A DNA stretch of 64,000 nucleotides from Enterococcus mundtii (GTDB lineage: Bacteria > Bacillota > Bacilli > Lactobacillales > Enterococcaceae), in the NCBI RefSeq assembly GCF_003957375.1, contig NZ_CP025473.1:1637501-1701500 (forward strand), read 5' to 3'. The position numbers and the translations under genes are program-made. How positions within the stretch are numbered: position 1 is the stretch's first letter; each line of letters begins with the position of its first letter. The notes under the pieces were generated by a model. The model saw only the letters and a list, made by a program, of their open reading frames with translations, was not told the DNA's origin and made no database searches. This document shows, piece by piece, positions 19,730 through 28,291 of the stretch.

Positions 19730-21547
19730 CTATTTACTCGAAGCCTTTGCAAATGCTACGACTTCTTTTGCTAGTTGTTTGTCATCCTCGGATAAACCTG
19801 TTACGAATTCCATGACTTCTTGGATCGGGTACCCTTTGATATTCCCAACAAAAATCTTTTCATACACCTGTTCATCATTTCGTTCTTTGTCCAACAACAG
19901 TTCTTCATACAATTTTTCGCCCGGTCGGATGCCTGTTTCGACGATTTCGATTTCTTCTTCGGTGTAACCACTCAAGCGGATCATGTTTCGTGCAAGATCT
20001 AAAATTTTGACTGGTTCACTCATATCTAAGACAAAGATTTCGCCACCTTTGGCTAATGCACCCGATTGGATGACTAAACGGCTTGCTTCTGGGATCGTCA
20101 TAAAGTAACGAGTCATCCGAAAATCGGTGATCGTGATGGGTCCGCCTTTTGCGATCTGTTCTCGAAAAACAGGGATTACGCTTCCGCGAGAGCCCAACAC
20201 ATTCCCAAATCTTACGGCCGAAAACTTGGTATTGTTTTCTTCATTTAAGCCTGTGACGATCATTTCTGCGATTCGCTTCGTGGCTCCCATCACATTTGGT
20301 GGGTTATTGGCTTTATCGGTGGACACCATGACAAAGTTCTTGACATTGGCTTCTTTGGCAGCTTCTGCTACATTTTTTGTTCCTTTGATATTGTTTTTTA
20401 CTGCTTCTCTTGGGTTATATTCCATCAAGGGCACATGTTTATGTGCTGCTGCATGATAGACGATATCTGGCTGATGTTCTTTCATGATGTGGAAGATCTT
20501 TTCACGGTCTTGGATATCTGCAATAATTGGAATGATTTCTGTTTTATTATAAGAGGGATCTCCTGATAGTTCGCGATGAATCAAATAGATCGAGTTTTCA
20601 CCATGTCCTAATAAGAGTAATTTTTTTGGCGAAAAAGCAAGTACTTGACGACAAATCTCTGAACCAATAGAGCCTCCAGCTCCGGTAACAAGTATGACTT
20701 TTTCTGAGATGTGTGATTTTAGTTTGTCTAGATCTAATTTGACTTCTTCTCGTCCTAACAAGTCGACCACGTCGATTTCTTTCAGGCGAGAAACATTGAT
20801 TTTCCCTGATGCGATTTCTTCAATCGAAGGCATGGTATTCATCTTGACTTCTTTTGATTCGATAAGATGGAAAATTTCACGAATTCTTTTTCGTGGCAAA
20901 GAAGGTATCGCGATCGTTACCATATCGATCGACAATTCGTCGATCAATCTTGGTAAGTCCTTGGTATTCCCTACGACTTTTATCCCAGACAAATATGTTT
21001 TATATTTGTTCGGATCATCATCCACAAAGCCAATCACTTCCAAATCGTTGATTGCTTTTGAACTAAGAATACTATTACATAGAATACGTCCGCCTTCGCC
21101 AGCTCCGATGATCAGTGTTCTGTGTTTGTTTAGTGGCGATTCTTGACGCTGTGTTTTATGTTCGATATATATACGCCAGAATAAACGACTGCTGATGATA
21201 AGAAACATGGATAAGATGTAAGTTAATACTTGTAATCTAAGACTGATTTTTCGCATAAACAAATATTGGATGATAAATGATGAAATAACGGTACAAGTAA
21301 TGGCTGAAAAAATGGCTGCCATCTCATTTAAATTGGTATATCGATTGATTCGTGTGAATGTTTTGAACAACATACCATATCCAATGTAAAACATGAGTGA
21401 TACGCCTAAATTAACGGCTAAATAATCTTGATCGATACCAACAAATGGTGTCATAAAATAATAGCTTGATAAAATAGAGACGCCTAATAATAAACTATCA
21501 ACCAAAACTAAAATGATTACTTTTCTTTTTCTAGTAAGTTCAAACAA
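19730..21547 (-). CDS. UDP-GlcNAc 4,6-dehydratase, membrane-bound (CapD/EpsC/PglF-like)
   Basis: 605 residues: four N-terminal membrane helices (about 8-120), a CoA-binding-like first Rossmann domain (LIIGAGEGGRILCNSIL), and the catalytic short-chain dehydrogenase domain with GAGGSIGSEICRQ (around 293) and STDKANNPPNVMGATKR, where Ser-x-Asp-Lys and the Met replacing the usual Tyr mark this 4,6-dehydratase class. It removes water from UDP-GlcNAc to a 4-keto-6-deoxy sugar, the first step toward bacillosamine. The start codon is TTG at 21545-21547, after AGGGGG with 8-base spacing; no in-frame ATG gives the first helix. Confidence 0.93.
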   Translation of the reverse strand: MFELTRKRKVIILVLVDSLLLGVSILSSYYFMTPFVGIDQDYLAVNLGVSLMFYIGYGMLFKTFTRINRYTNLNEMAAIFSAITCTVISSFIIQYLFMRKISLRLQVLTYILSMFLIISSRLFWRIYIEHKTQRQESPLNKHRTLIIGAGEGGRILCNSILSSKAINDLEVIGFVDDDPNKYKTYLSGIKVVGNTKDLPRLIDELSIDMVTIAIPSLPRKRIREIFHLIESKEVKMNTMPSIEEIASGKINVSRLKEIDVVDLLGREEVKLDLDKLKSHISEKVILVTGAGGSIGSEICRQVLAFSPKKLLLLGHGENSIYLIHRELSGDPSYNKTEIIPIIADIQDREKIFHIMKEHQPDIVYHAAAHKHVPLMEYNPREAVKNNIKGTKNVAEAAKEANVKNFVMVSTDKANNPPNVMGATKRIAEMIVTGLNEENNTKFSAVRFGNVLGSRGSVIPVFREQIAKGGPITITDFRMTRYFMTIPEASRLVIQSGALAKGGEIFVLDMSEPVKILDLARNMIRLSGYTEEEIEIVETGIRPGEKLYEELLLDKERNDEQVYEKIFVGNIKGYPIQEVMEFVTGLSEDDKQLAKEVVAFAKASSK

Positions 21548-21568
21548 CCCTTGCGCCCCCTAAAACTT

Positions 21569-22309
21569 TTATACAATAGGTCGAAAATCCTTTGCGTGCA
21601 CTTGCTCCCCATTGATGATGTCTCTTGTTACTTGATCCATTTCTTCGATAACGGTCGATCCAAATTTTTTCTCTACGATACTATATGCTTTTTCCATATA
21701 AAAATCCCGATCTTTTCGACTATGGGCATCTGAGGCGATCATCTGGACAAGCCGATGTTGAACCAGTTCTTCACTTAACTTCTTGATCTGTTTGCCATAC
21801 ACACCTGCAATACTTGGTGCAGTCAACTGCGCCAAACAGCCCATATTCAAGTAGGGTAATAATAGATTAGGACTTTCTTGGAACCCGCGGTTCCGCTCAG
21901 GATGGACAATGATTGGTACGATCCCCATCTGACGTAATTCATAAAACAAACTTTCTGTGTATTCGGGAATGCTGTTTGTTGGTAGCTCAGCTAACAAATA
22001 GCGATCGGTGACATCTGCAAAAAGAATCTTGTCACTTTTAATTTCATCGATCAAATTACTTTTTATTCGAACTTCTTGTCCTTCAAATAAAGTTAGGGGG
22101 ATGGACTGTCGATCGAGTTCTTTTTGCAAGTCTTCGACAGCTAGTAATACATCTGCTTTTTCATTCGTGAAACGTTGATTGTGATGAGGAGTGCATAAAA
22201 TGTGGGTGATTCCTTGTCGAACAGCTTCTTCTGCCATGGCAATCGATTCTTTGACCGTTTTTGGTCCGTCATCTATACCTGGTAAAATATGACAATGTAA
22301 ATCAATCAA
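21569..22309 (-). CDS. CpsB/CapC-type tyrosine-protein phosphatase
   Basis: A manganese-dependent PHP-family phosphatase (246 residues) that removes phosphate from the CpsD-type tyrosine kinase and so tunes polymer length and output. Metal ligands are visible in DLHCHILPGIDDG (3-15), CTPHHNQ (39-45), VHPERN (near 138) and ASDAHSRKDR (near 193). It follows the kinase gene by 17 bases. Equivalent to CpsB of streptococci and EpsC-type phosphatases; family is firm. Confidence 0.93.
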   Translation of the reverse strand: MIDLHCHILPGIDDGPKTVKESIAMAEEAVRQGITHILCTPHHNQRFTNEKADVLLAVEDLQKELDRQSIPLTLFEGQEVRIKSNLIDEIKSDKILFADVTDRYLLAELPTNSIPEYTESLFYELRQMGIVPIIVHPERNRGFQESPNLLLPYLNMGCLAQLTAPSIAGVYGKQIKKLSEELVQHRLVQMIASDAHSRKDRDFYMEKAYSIVEKKFGSTVIEEMDQVTRDIINGEQVHAKDFRPIV

Positions 22310-22326
22310 TTTTGCTCACTTCCTCA

Positions 22327-23004
22327 TCAATAGTAATAATAATTAAAATCTGCATTCTTCTTCGCACCGTTGTAAACAACACCTAAAATCGTTGCTTGTG
22401 CAATGGCTAGCAGTTCTTTTGCTTTGACTAATTCTTGTTTCATTGTTTTACGTTCTCGGACGACTAAAAGTGTCCCATCTGTTTTTGCGGCTAAGATCTG
22501 AGCATCAGTGACTGTTGCAATGGGTGGTAAATCAAAAATGACCAGATCGAATGATGCTTTTAGTTGTTCGATCACTTCTTCCATTCGTTTCGAATCAAGT
22601 AGTTCGGATGGATTAGGTGGCTTCGGTCCACTTGTCATGATCCAAAGATTTTCGACGGAACTGGTATGATAATATGATTCCGGTCTTCCTTCACGATCGC
22701 CTAAGAAATTACTTAATCCATTGACATTTGGCAATTGAAAAGTCAATGCTACACTTGGTTTTCTCAAATCAGCATCAACCAGCAAAACTCTTTTGCCACT
22801 ATTTGCGAATACGACAGCTAAGTTAGCAGCAGTTGTTGATTTTCCTTCACCTGGTCCAGATGAAGTCACGACCATCGTCTTCAATTCACGATCGACAGAA
22901 GCAAATTGGATATTTGAACGAATTGCCCGATATTGTTCGGAAACCATGGCATTTTTATCGGTAATGCTGAGGAGTGAAACAGGTAAAATAGTGTTCTTCT
23001 TCAT
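22327..23004 (-). CDS. CpsD-type bacterial tyrosine kinase
   Basis: 225 residues. Walker A SSGPGEGKSTTAANLA (around 49-64), Walker A' VLLVDADLRKP (74-84) and Walker B LVIFDLPPIA are typical of BY-kinases. The C-terminus ends in a tyrosine cluster (ADFNYYYY), the autophosphorylation sites. It needs the membrane protein CpsC, encoded just upstream, as activator, and is dephosphorylated by the CpsB-type enzyme downstream. Together they regulate chain length and polymerisation at the membrane. Confidence 0.94.
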   Translation of the reverse strand: MKKNTILPVSLLSITDKNAMVSEQYRAIRSNIQFASVDRELKTMVVTSSGPGEGKSTTAANLAVVFANSGKRVLLVDADLRKPSVALTFQLPNVNGLSNFLGDREGRPESYYHTSSVENLWIMTSGPKPPNPSELLDSKRMEEVIEQLKASFDLVIFDLPPIATVTDAQILAAKTDGTLLVVRERKTMKQELVKAKELLAIAQATILGVVYNGAKKNADFNYYYY

Positions 23005-23016
23005 AAATACTTCTCC

Positions 23017-23793
23017 TTATACACGTTTTCGTGAACGACGGCTTTCTCTCTGCTCAGTCGTTTCAATCGTTTCGACTTCTGCTGGTTGAAACATACGGCC
23101 GTTTTCTAGTTCTTTCTTCGTCATTTCATTGACGTCTCCAAGAATCGGCAATCCTAATTCTTCTGTGACAAAACGTTCATCTTTGACTGTTTTATCTAAC
23201 AATTCTAGAAGAAAGGCTAATCCGACTCCAATCATCAAGCCAAGCAACCCACCGATAACTACGTTCAACATGTTATTTGGTGAAACAGGTGTAGGATTGC
23301 TTTGTGCTGCAGAAGTGATCGTCACTTTATTGACATTCAATACGTCCGTTGCTTTCGATTGGAATACTTGTGCTGTGACGTTGGCGATATCTGTCGCATG
23401 ATCTGGGTTATCGACAGTTGCAACGATTTGGAACATTTGTGAGTTTTGTGATTGATTGACACTGATTGCCGATTTCAACTCACCCTTTGTAAGACTTTGT
23501 CCATAATTTTGTTCAAGTTCTCGTTGAACATCATTGATGACAACATCACCTAATATCATATCTTTGTAGGTATTGATCAGCATAACATTCGCGTTGACAT
23601 CTTGTAGATTCGTATTCGTATTCTCTGCTTTTGACTGAACGATCATCTCAGCTGATGAACTGTATTTTGGTGTGATCAAAAAGAACGTAACTCCAGCAGC
23701 TAAAGCAAATCCGGCTAGCGTGGTCGCAAGAATCAGCAACCAACGCTTTCTTAAAATCTCAAATAATTCTCCTAGACTAATCGTTTCTTCCAT
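23017..23793 (-). CDS. CpsC/Wzz-type chain-length regulator and kinase activator
   Basis: 258 residues with the Wzz topology: helix 1 at about 17-40 (RWLLILATTLAGFALAAGV), an extracellular domain (about 41-175) and helix 2 (MLNVVIGGLLGLMIGVGLAF, about 178-198). The C-terminal cytoplasmic tail (LLELLDKTVKDERFVTEELGL) docks the CpsD-type kinase. It precedes cpsD by 12 bases. The tail is longer than usual, ending in a Glu-rich then Arg-rich stretch (ETTEQRESRRSRKRV). Confidence 0.92.
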   Translation of the reverse strand: MEETISLGELFEILRKRWLLILATTLAGFALAAGVTFFLITPKYSSSAEMIVQSKAENTNTNLQDVNANVMLINTYKDMILGDVVINDVQRELEQNYGQSLTKGELKSAISVNQSQNSQMFQIVATVDNPDHATDIANVTAQVFQSKATDVLNVNKVTITSAAQSNPTPVSPNNMLNVVIGGLLGLMIGVGLAFLLELLDKTVKDERFVTEELGLPILGDVNEMTKKELENGRMFQPAEVETIETTEQRESRRSRKRV

Positions 23794-23813
23794 GTTTTCT
23801 CCACTTTCTATCG

Positions 23814-24668
23814 TTAATATCTTTTCTTAACTTTTCGTCTTCTTAATAGTTCGCTCAACATCCAGATGATGAAACTACAAATAATGAGCACGATTCCCCA
23901 TTGGATAAATGTTACAATAAAATTGCTTAGATACGTAGTTAAAAAATGATAGAGCGACTTTGAATTGATGCCGATACGCTCGACCATTTTTGAAAGGTAC
24001 ACAAAAAGAGGTAACGCTAAAAGCATTAGACCAGCGCCACCCACTGCATAACTTAAATAGCGTAATGCACGATGGAAAAAACGTGTGTCGATTGCAATGA
24101 TCGCAATCACTAATAATGCAGAAACTGTCATTGTAAAGAAAATCAATAAGGTCAGTGTTCTTTTGTACCCCATCACTTGCTTCCCATAAGTCAAAAGATA
24201 AGGGATCTCAATATATTCAGTATAGGTTTCGATGGCAGATTTTTTTAGATTATCAATCGATTGTTGTGTTTCTGCATTGATTTCATAATTATTTTCTTTC
24301 GCATAGTCTTCGATTTTTTTCTGGATGATTTTGTCTACATCCTCTGTCCGTTCAATCAAAAAAGGAATGTCTGTATAAATGGTGCGAATATAGTGTTCAA
24401 CATTCGATCGTACATAAGCTTGAGGAACAGTGTCTGCCAAAACATCTGCAGGAATATTGCTTCCTCGACCTAGATCGCTGATTCTTTGATTGATCTCAGA
24501 GGTGATCGTTTCTGAATAATTGGCTTCTTCCATGGCTTTTTCCATAAACTGTTGGTTGAACAACGTTAGTCTTAATACGACTAACGTCATGCCGGCAAAC
24601 AAACTCACAGAACAAATAAATGTAAGTAGCCAACGGGACCCTTTTTGCATGAATTTTTGCGTACTCAT
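23814..24668 (-). CDS. Unknown four-helix membrane protein in the sortase/polysaccharide operon
   Basis: I do not recognise this family. 284 residues with one membrane helix near the N-terminus (about 14-34), a polar, mostly helical domain predicted outside the cell (about 36-170), then three helices (about 178-198, 205-225, 252-275) and a basic tail (LLRRRKVKKRY). AGGAGGAAATC precedes the ATG at 24668. It lies 9 bases after the sortase gene and 20 before cpsC, so it is co-transcribed with both. By position it might help assemble the sortase-anchored protein or link it to glycan export; this is inference only. Confidence 0.8.
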   Translation of the reverse strand: MSTQKFMQKGSRWLLTFICSVSLFAGMTLVVLRLTLFNQQFMEKAMEEANYSETITSEINQRISDLGRGSNIPADVLADTVPQAYVRSNVEHYIRTIYTDIPFLIERTEDVDKIIQKKIEDYAKENNYEINAETQQSIDNLKKSAIETYTEYIEIPYLLTYGKQVMGYKRTLTLLIFFTMTVSALLVIAIIAIDTRFFHRALRYLSYAVGGAGLMLLALPLFVYLSKMVERIGINSKSLYHFLTTYLSNFIVTFIQWGIVLIICSFIIWMLSELLRRRKVKKRY

Positions 24669-24677
24669 GATTTCCTC

Positions 24678-25364
24678 CTATTTATTAGGATTGATCAACG
24701 GACCTTCAACTAACTCACAGATAACAAAAAGTCGTTCATCCGTCATGCCTAAACTATCAACAGGATAGCATGTATAAAGAAGCAGTATTGGTTTATCTTT
24801 TTGACTGATCAATTCATTGATTTCCGGATCATCTTTATGACGAATCACCATTTCTTTTACTTGATAGCGGTAATTCGCATAGGTCGTCTTAGCTGTCACG
24901 ATATCATTTGTTTGAATACCGCTTAGCTTACCAAACCCATCAACATTGTGCCCACCGACAAGTGACGTTCCAGTCTCACCTATGTAGACAGAACCCATAT
25001 ATTGTCCGGCACCTTTTCTTAATATCTCATCGGTATCTCCAAAATACAAAGGCACATTCAGATCTAAAGAATCCACCATGATGTCACCATAGCGTTCGCC
25101 ACCTCTAGGGTAAGCGATACTGCTAGATGCCAGTTCATTGTTCTCATCTTTAGCGACATCTTCTTCTTTTACAGCTTCAAAGCTTTGTTCTTGTGTTTCG
25201 AATGTTGGGACATCTGAAAGTAAAAACAAATTTAAAGAAGAAGTGGCAAAATGAATGACAGGTCTTCCTATGACGTACATTAGAGAATAACCAGCTGCCA
25301 AAAAAAAGACAGGGACAAAAAGCATTGCCCCTAGTCTCTTAAGCAGCTTGCGCTTTTTACGCAA
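24678..25364 (-). CDS. Sortase, class D-like
   Basis: A 228-residue membrane-anchored transpeptidase: N-terminal basic stretch plus one membrane helix (about 14-34), then the sortase beta barrel. Catalytic residues are clear: His in SLVGGHNVDGFG (near 138), Cys in LLYTCYPVDSLG (near 200) and Arg in MTDERLFVICEL (near 212). The TCYP...G...R spacing and the GAGQYMGSV stretch resemble class D sortases. It overlaps by 8 bases the gene for a protein with a C-terminal sorting signal, so the pair are probably enzyme and substrate. Class assignment is by eye. Confidence 0.88.
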   Translation of the reverse strand: MRKKRKLLKRLGAMLFVPVFFLAAGYSLMYVIGRPVIHFATSSLNLFLLSDVPTFETQEQSFEAVKEEDVAKDENNELASSSIAYPRGGERYGDIMVDSLDLNVPLYFGDTDEILRKGAGQYMGSVYIGETGTSLVGGHNVDGFGKLSGIQTNDIVTAKTTYANYRYQVKEMVIRHKDDPEINELISQKDKPILLLYTCYPVDSLGMTDERLFVICELVEGPLINPNK

Positions 25365-25938
25365 CCTTTGTCTTTCTTCCTACTACAACCGCACCTGCTG
25401 CGACTAATAGTAATGAAGCAATTGCCATTGCACTAGCGGTATAATTACCACCTGTTTGTTTAATTGGAGAACTAGTGCTAAAAGCTGGTGAAGTTGTTCC
25501 ATCAGCATTTTTTGCACCGATTTGGATATCGCTACCATTCCAACTTAGTACAACTAATCCCAACGCGTCAGCAACTCTCGTTACCTCTTGTTGGATTTGC
25601 ATGATGATATCCCGCGGTAAAGCACGAATCAAATCATCAAGCGTGTTGATTCCTGTCATATCGATTGTTACTGAACCTAACAGATTACGCACATTTTGAA
25701 TACCTGTAACGGCAGTTTCTACTTGTGCATCCGTTAAATCATTTTGTTTCAAATGGTTTTCGGCTTGTGTAATGTAAGTATCAGGGACAGTGAATTCTTT
25801 TCCTTGAATACTTACTGGTGCTTTTAACAAGTCTAGGATCTGTTGCTCATTCGCAGAAATCGCGCCAGCGGCATCTACAGGAACAGTGAACAATAATGCA
25901 GTGAAAAATACAACTAAATATCCGACAAACTTTTTCAT
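25357..25938 (-). CDS. Secreted protein with a non-standard sortase signal (IKQTG)
   Basis: 193 residues: signal peptide (about 1-24, MKKFVGYLVVFFTALLFTVPVDA), a mainly helical body (25-130), a short spacer, and a C-terminal sorting signal made of SPIKQTGG (157-164), a hydrophobic helix and a positive tail (GRKTKVA). The usual LPXTG is replaced by IKQTG, suggesting a dedicated sortase, and the sortase gene overlaps it by 8 bases. First gene of the polysaccharide operon; AGGAGGTCG precedes the ATG at 25938. Function unknown; it could be a surface protein that carries or organises the glycan, which is speculation. Confidence 0.85.
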   Translation of the reverse strand: MKKFVGYLVVFFTALLFTVPVDAAGAISANEQQILDLLKAPVSIQGKEFTVPDTYITQAENHLKQNDLTDAQVETAVTGIQNVRNLLGSVTIDMTGINTLDDLIRALPRDIIMQIQQEVTRVADALGLVVLSWNGSDIQIGAKNADGTTSPAFSTSSPIKQTGGNYTASAMAIASLLLVAAGAVVVGRKTKVA

Positions 25939-26035
25939 CCATTCGACCTCCTTTGCATTTTATTGTGAAGGCTTTCAGCCTTCAGATAAAACATTATAGA
26001 AAATAACATTATTCATTTTATTTTCTACATTTCTT

Positions 26036-26064
26036 ATACTATCACATAGAGTTAGCTGACACAA
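26036..26064 (-). promoter_or_regulatory. Promoter of the polysaccharide operon
   Basis: Minus strand: TTGTGT (26059-26064), 17 bases, TGATAGTAT with -10 TAGTAT at 26036-26041 and a TGn extension. It is about 100 bases before the first gene (25938). The leader contains a GAAGGCT/AGCCTTC stem (about 25967-25983) shortly before the ribosome binding site, which could modulate translation. Confidence 0.6.
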
Positions 26065-26217
26065 TTTATATAACCTAAGTAAATTTATGTTTTTTTGGGC
26101 CTATCAGCCATGTTGATATTAAGTGTATAAAAAAGGATAAGATTCCCATTCCCTAGCAATTTTTATCACAGCATAGATTATATTCATATAATCTTTTTGT
26201 TTGCGAATATCTAGGTT

Positions 26218-26244
26218 AAATGTCAGGTGATTTACCTGACATTT
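26218..26244 (-). terminator. Hairpin overlapping the tsaD stop codon
   Basis: Perfect 11-base arms AAATGTCAGGT (26218-26228) and complement (26234-26244) with a 5-base loop. The tsaD stop (26232-26234) lies inside the hairpin. The tail on the minus strand has only TTT, so termination may be leaky. Confidence 0.5.
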
Positions 26245-27275
26245 TCCAAGGGCTCACCTAACACTAAACCTGGTTCTGCATTCAGTCGATAATCAGCAAG
26301 ATGCCCTTTTCGCCATTCGACAGATGCAGCGGCTCCGATCATTGCCGCATTGTCCCCACAAAGACGTAATGGTGGTACGATCAGTTCCAATTCAGGTAAT
26401 TCTGTGGCTAAATTTTTTCTCAAACTTTCTCTTAGTCCTTGATTAGCAGCAACACCGCCTGCAAGGATCAATTGCTTCACCGGATAACTTTTGCAAGCAC
26501 GTATCGTTTTTGTTACCAAGACTTCGACAACACTGGCTTGAAAACTCGCAGCAAGGTCTGCTCGATCTAATTCTTCCCCTCGTTGCTCCGCGTTGTGGAC
26601 TAAATTGATAAATGCACTTTTTAAGCCACTGAAACTAAAATCATAGTTATCTTCGCGAAGCATTGCCCGAGGAAAGTGGTAGGCATCTTTCCCTTGATGG
26701 GCTAATTCATCGATTTCTTTTCCACTTGGATAGCTCAATCCTAAAACACGTCCTACTTTGTCGTAGGCTTCTCCAGCGGCATCGTCTCTTGTTTCACCGA
26801 TGATCTCATAAGCGCCATCTTCTTCCATATAAACTAACTCCGTGTGCCCTCCACTGACCAACAACGCCATCAATGGAAATTCATACGCTTTTTCGAAGCG
26901 GGCGGAGTAAATATGTCCTGCCATATGATTGACTGGGATCAATGGCAGATGATTTGCCCAAGCAAAAGCCTTTGCTGCTGAAATACCGATGAGTAATGCC
27001 CCCACAAGACCTGGTCCTTCTGTGACAGCAACCGCGGTAAGTTGTTCGGCGGTCACGCCTGCTTCCACCAACGCTTCTTCAAGACATAAAGTAATTTGCT
27101 CTACATGATGGCGACTGGCCACTTCAGGTACGATCCCGCCAAAGCGTTTATGGCTGTTGATTTGAGAGGCAACGATATTCGATAAGATTTCTTGTCCATC
27201 TTTCACGACCGCAACGCTTGTTTCATCACAGCTTGACTCGATTGCTAAAATCAATTCTGTTTGTTTTTCATTCAT
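26232..27275 (-). CDS. tsaD: tRNA N6-adenosine threonylcarbamoyltransferase
   Basis: Transfers the threonylcarbamoyl group to A37 of ANN-reading tRNAs (t6A), working with TsaB and TsaE. ASKHA fold, 347 residues from the start I prefer. Seen: [14 protein letters not shown] near the N-terminus, the metal-binding histidines in [12 protein letters not shown] (near 110), [11 protein letters not shown] and the C-terminal [12 protein letters not shown]. The open frame extends to 27308, but the ATG at 27273-27275 overlaps the upstream rimI stop as ATGA and has GAGGTGAT 6-7 bases ahead, so that start is chosen. Confidence 0.95.
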   Translation of the reverse strand: MNEKQTELILAIESSCDETSVAVVKDGQEILSNIVASQINSHKRFGGIVPEVASRHHVEQITLCLEEALVEAGVTAEQLTAVAVTEGPGLVGALLIGISAAKAFAWANHLPLIPVNHMAGHIYSARFEKAYEFPLMALLVSGGHTELVYMEEDGAYEIIGETRDDAAGEAYDKVGRVLGLSYPSGKEIDELAHQGKDAYHFPRAMLREDNYDFSFSGLKSAFINLVHNAEQRGEELDRADLAASFQASVVEVLVTKTIRACKSYPVKQLILAGGVAANQGLRESLRKNLATELPELELIVPPLRLCGDNAAMIGAAASVEWRKGHLADYRLNAEPGLVLGEPLENVR

Positions 27276-27742
27276 GGTTTCATCACCTCTGTTTTTAGCT
27301 TTGTACACATGATGACCGCATCTTCGACCGGATCATGATAGTAGGCTTTTCGTTTACCTACTTGGCGGAATTTTTCTGATTCGTAAAGGTGTTGGGCAGC
27401 AATATTTGACTGTCGTACTTCTAAAAAAACACTATGCGCTTGGTTAGCTTTTTCTCGTTGCAGCATCTCTTGTAATAATTGTCTTGCTACACCTTTGTGT
27501 TGTTCAGCAGTCAGAACTGCAAGATTCGTCACTTCTACTTCATCAAGTACTTTGGCATATCCAATAAAGCCAATGATTTCCTCTGCTTGATGAATGACTA
27601 AATAATTGGTTTGTGGTTGTTGGATATCAGACAAAAATTGCTCTTTTGTCCAAGGTGACCCATTTAAAAAAGCATCGTCACTGACTTGCCAAAGCGCTTG
27701 GGCTAATTTTGTATCATTGAAAGCTGTTTTTTCTTCAATCAC
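27272..27742 (-). CDS. RimI-like N-acetyltransferase
   Basis: 156-residue GNAT enzyme. The acetyl-CoA loop is [15 protein letters not shown] (around 86-100), and the segment [19 protein letters not shown] is the RimI signature. RimI acetylates the N-terminal alanine of S18 in enterobacteria; in Firmicutes the target is less certain. It sits between another GNAT gene and tsaD, with a 4-base overlap into tsaD. Family firm, substrate open. Confidence 0.88.
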   Translation of the reverse strand: MIEEKTAFNDTKLAQALWQVSDDAFLNGSPWTKEQFLSDIQQPQTNYLVIHQAEEIIGFIGYAKVLDEVEVTNLAVLTAEQHKGVARQLLQEMLQREKANQAHSVFLEVRQSNIAAQHLYESEKFRQVGKRKAYYHDPVEDAVIMCTKLKTEVMKP

Positions 27743-27748
27743 TTTATT

Positions 27749-28291
27749 TCACTCTTCTTTTAATAATTTTACCATATCTAAGGCATCTTCATTCGTTTCT
27801 GTATAATACCCTTTTTTTACTTTTCTCGATTGGAAGCCTAGTTTTCTGTATAAGCGTTGGGCATTCTGATTACTGATCCGTACTTCTAATGACATGGTCT
27901 CGCATTGATTCATCCGTGCGAATGTCTCGATCTCGTTGATTAAATAGGTACCGACACGCTGCCGTTGGTAACTCGGACTGACCGCAATGTTTGTGAGATG
28001 GCAATCGAGTCCTAATACTCTGGATCCAACAAAGCCGAATAATTCTTCTCGATCGAATATCCCTAAATATAAAGTCATGAATGGGGAAGTCAGCTCTGAG
28101 ATGAACGCACTTTTTGTCCAAGGTAATTCCCCCAAATAAACTTCCCGTTCGATACTTAACAACGACTTGACATCATCAACTGTCAGTTCCCGTATTTGAA
28201 ATTGCTTTTCGCCTACAGTGACCGTTTTCTCTGGATAATCTGCTTTTTCTTGAAGCATGGTCCGTAGATAGGCTTTAAATTTTTTCAACAT
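27749..28291 (-). CDS. Second RimI-like GNAT acetyltransferase
   Basis: 180 residues, longer than its downstream neighbour because of an N-terminal extension of about 35 residues (basic, LKKFKAYLRTML). The acetyl-CoA loop is VSPSYQRQRVGTYLI (near 109-123), followed by MSLEVRISNQNAQRLYRKLGF-type C-terminal motif. Its start overlaps the tsaB stop by 17 bases. Two adjacent rimI-like genes between tsaB and tsaD also occur in related lactic bacteria (from memory), so this is probably not a recent duplication; the two proteins are clearly diverged. Confidence 0.85.
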   Translation of the reverse strand: MLKKFKAYLRTMLQEKADYPEKTVTVGEKQFQIRELTVDDVKSLLSIEREVYLGELPWTKSAFISELTSPFMTLYLGIFDREELFGFVGSRVLGLDCHLTNIAVSPSYQRQRVGTYLINEIETFARMNQCETMSLEVRISNQNAQRLYRKLGFQSRKVKKGYYTETNEDALDMVKLLKEE

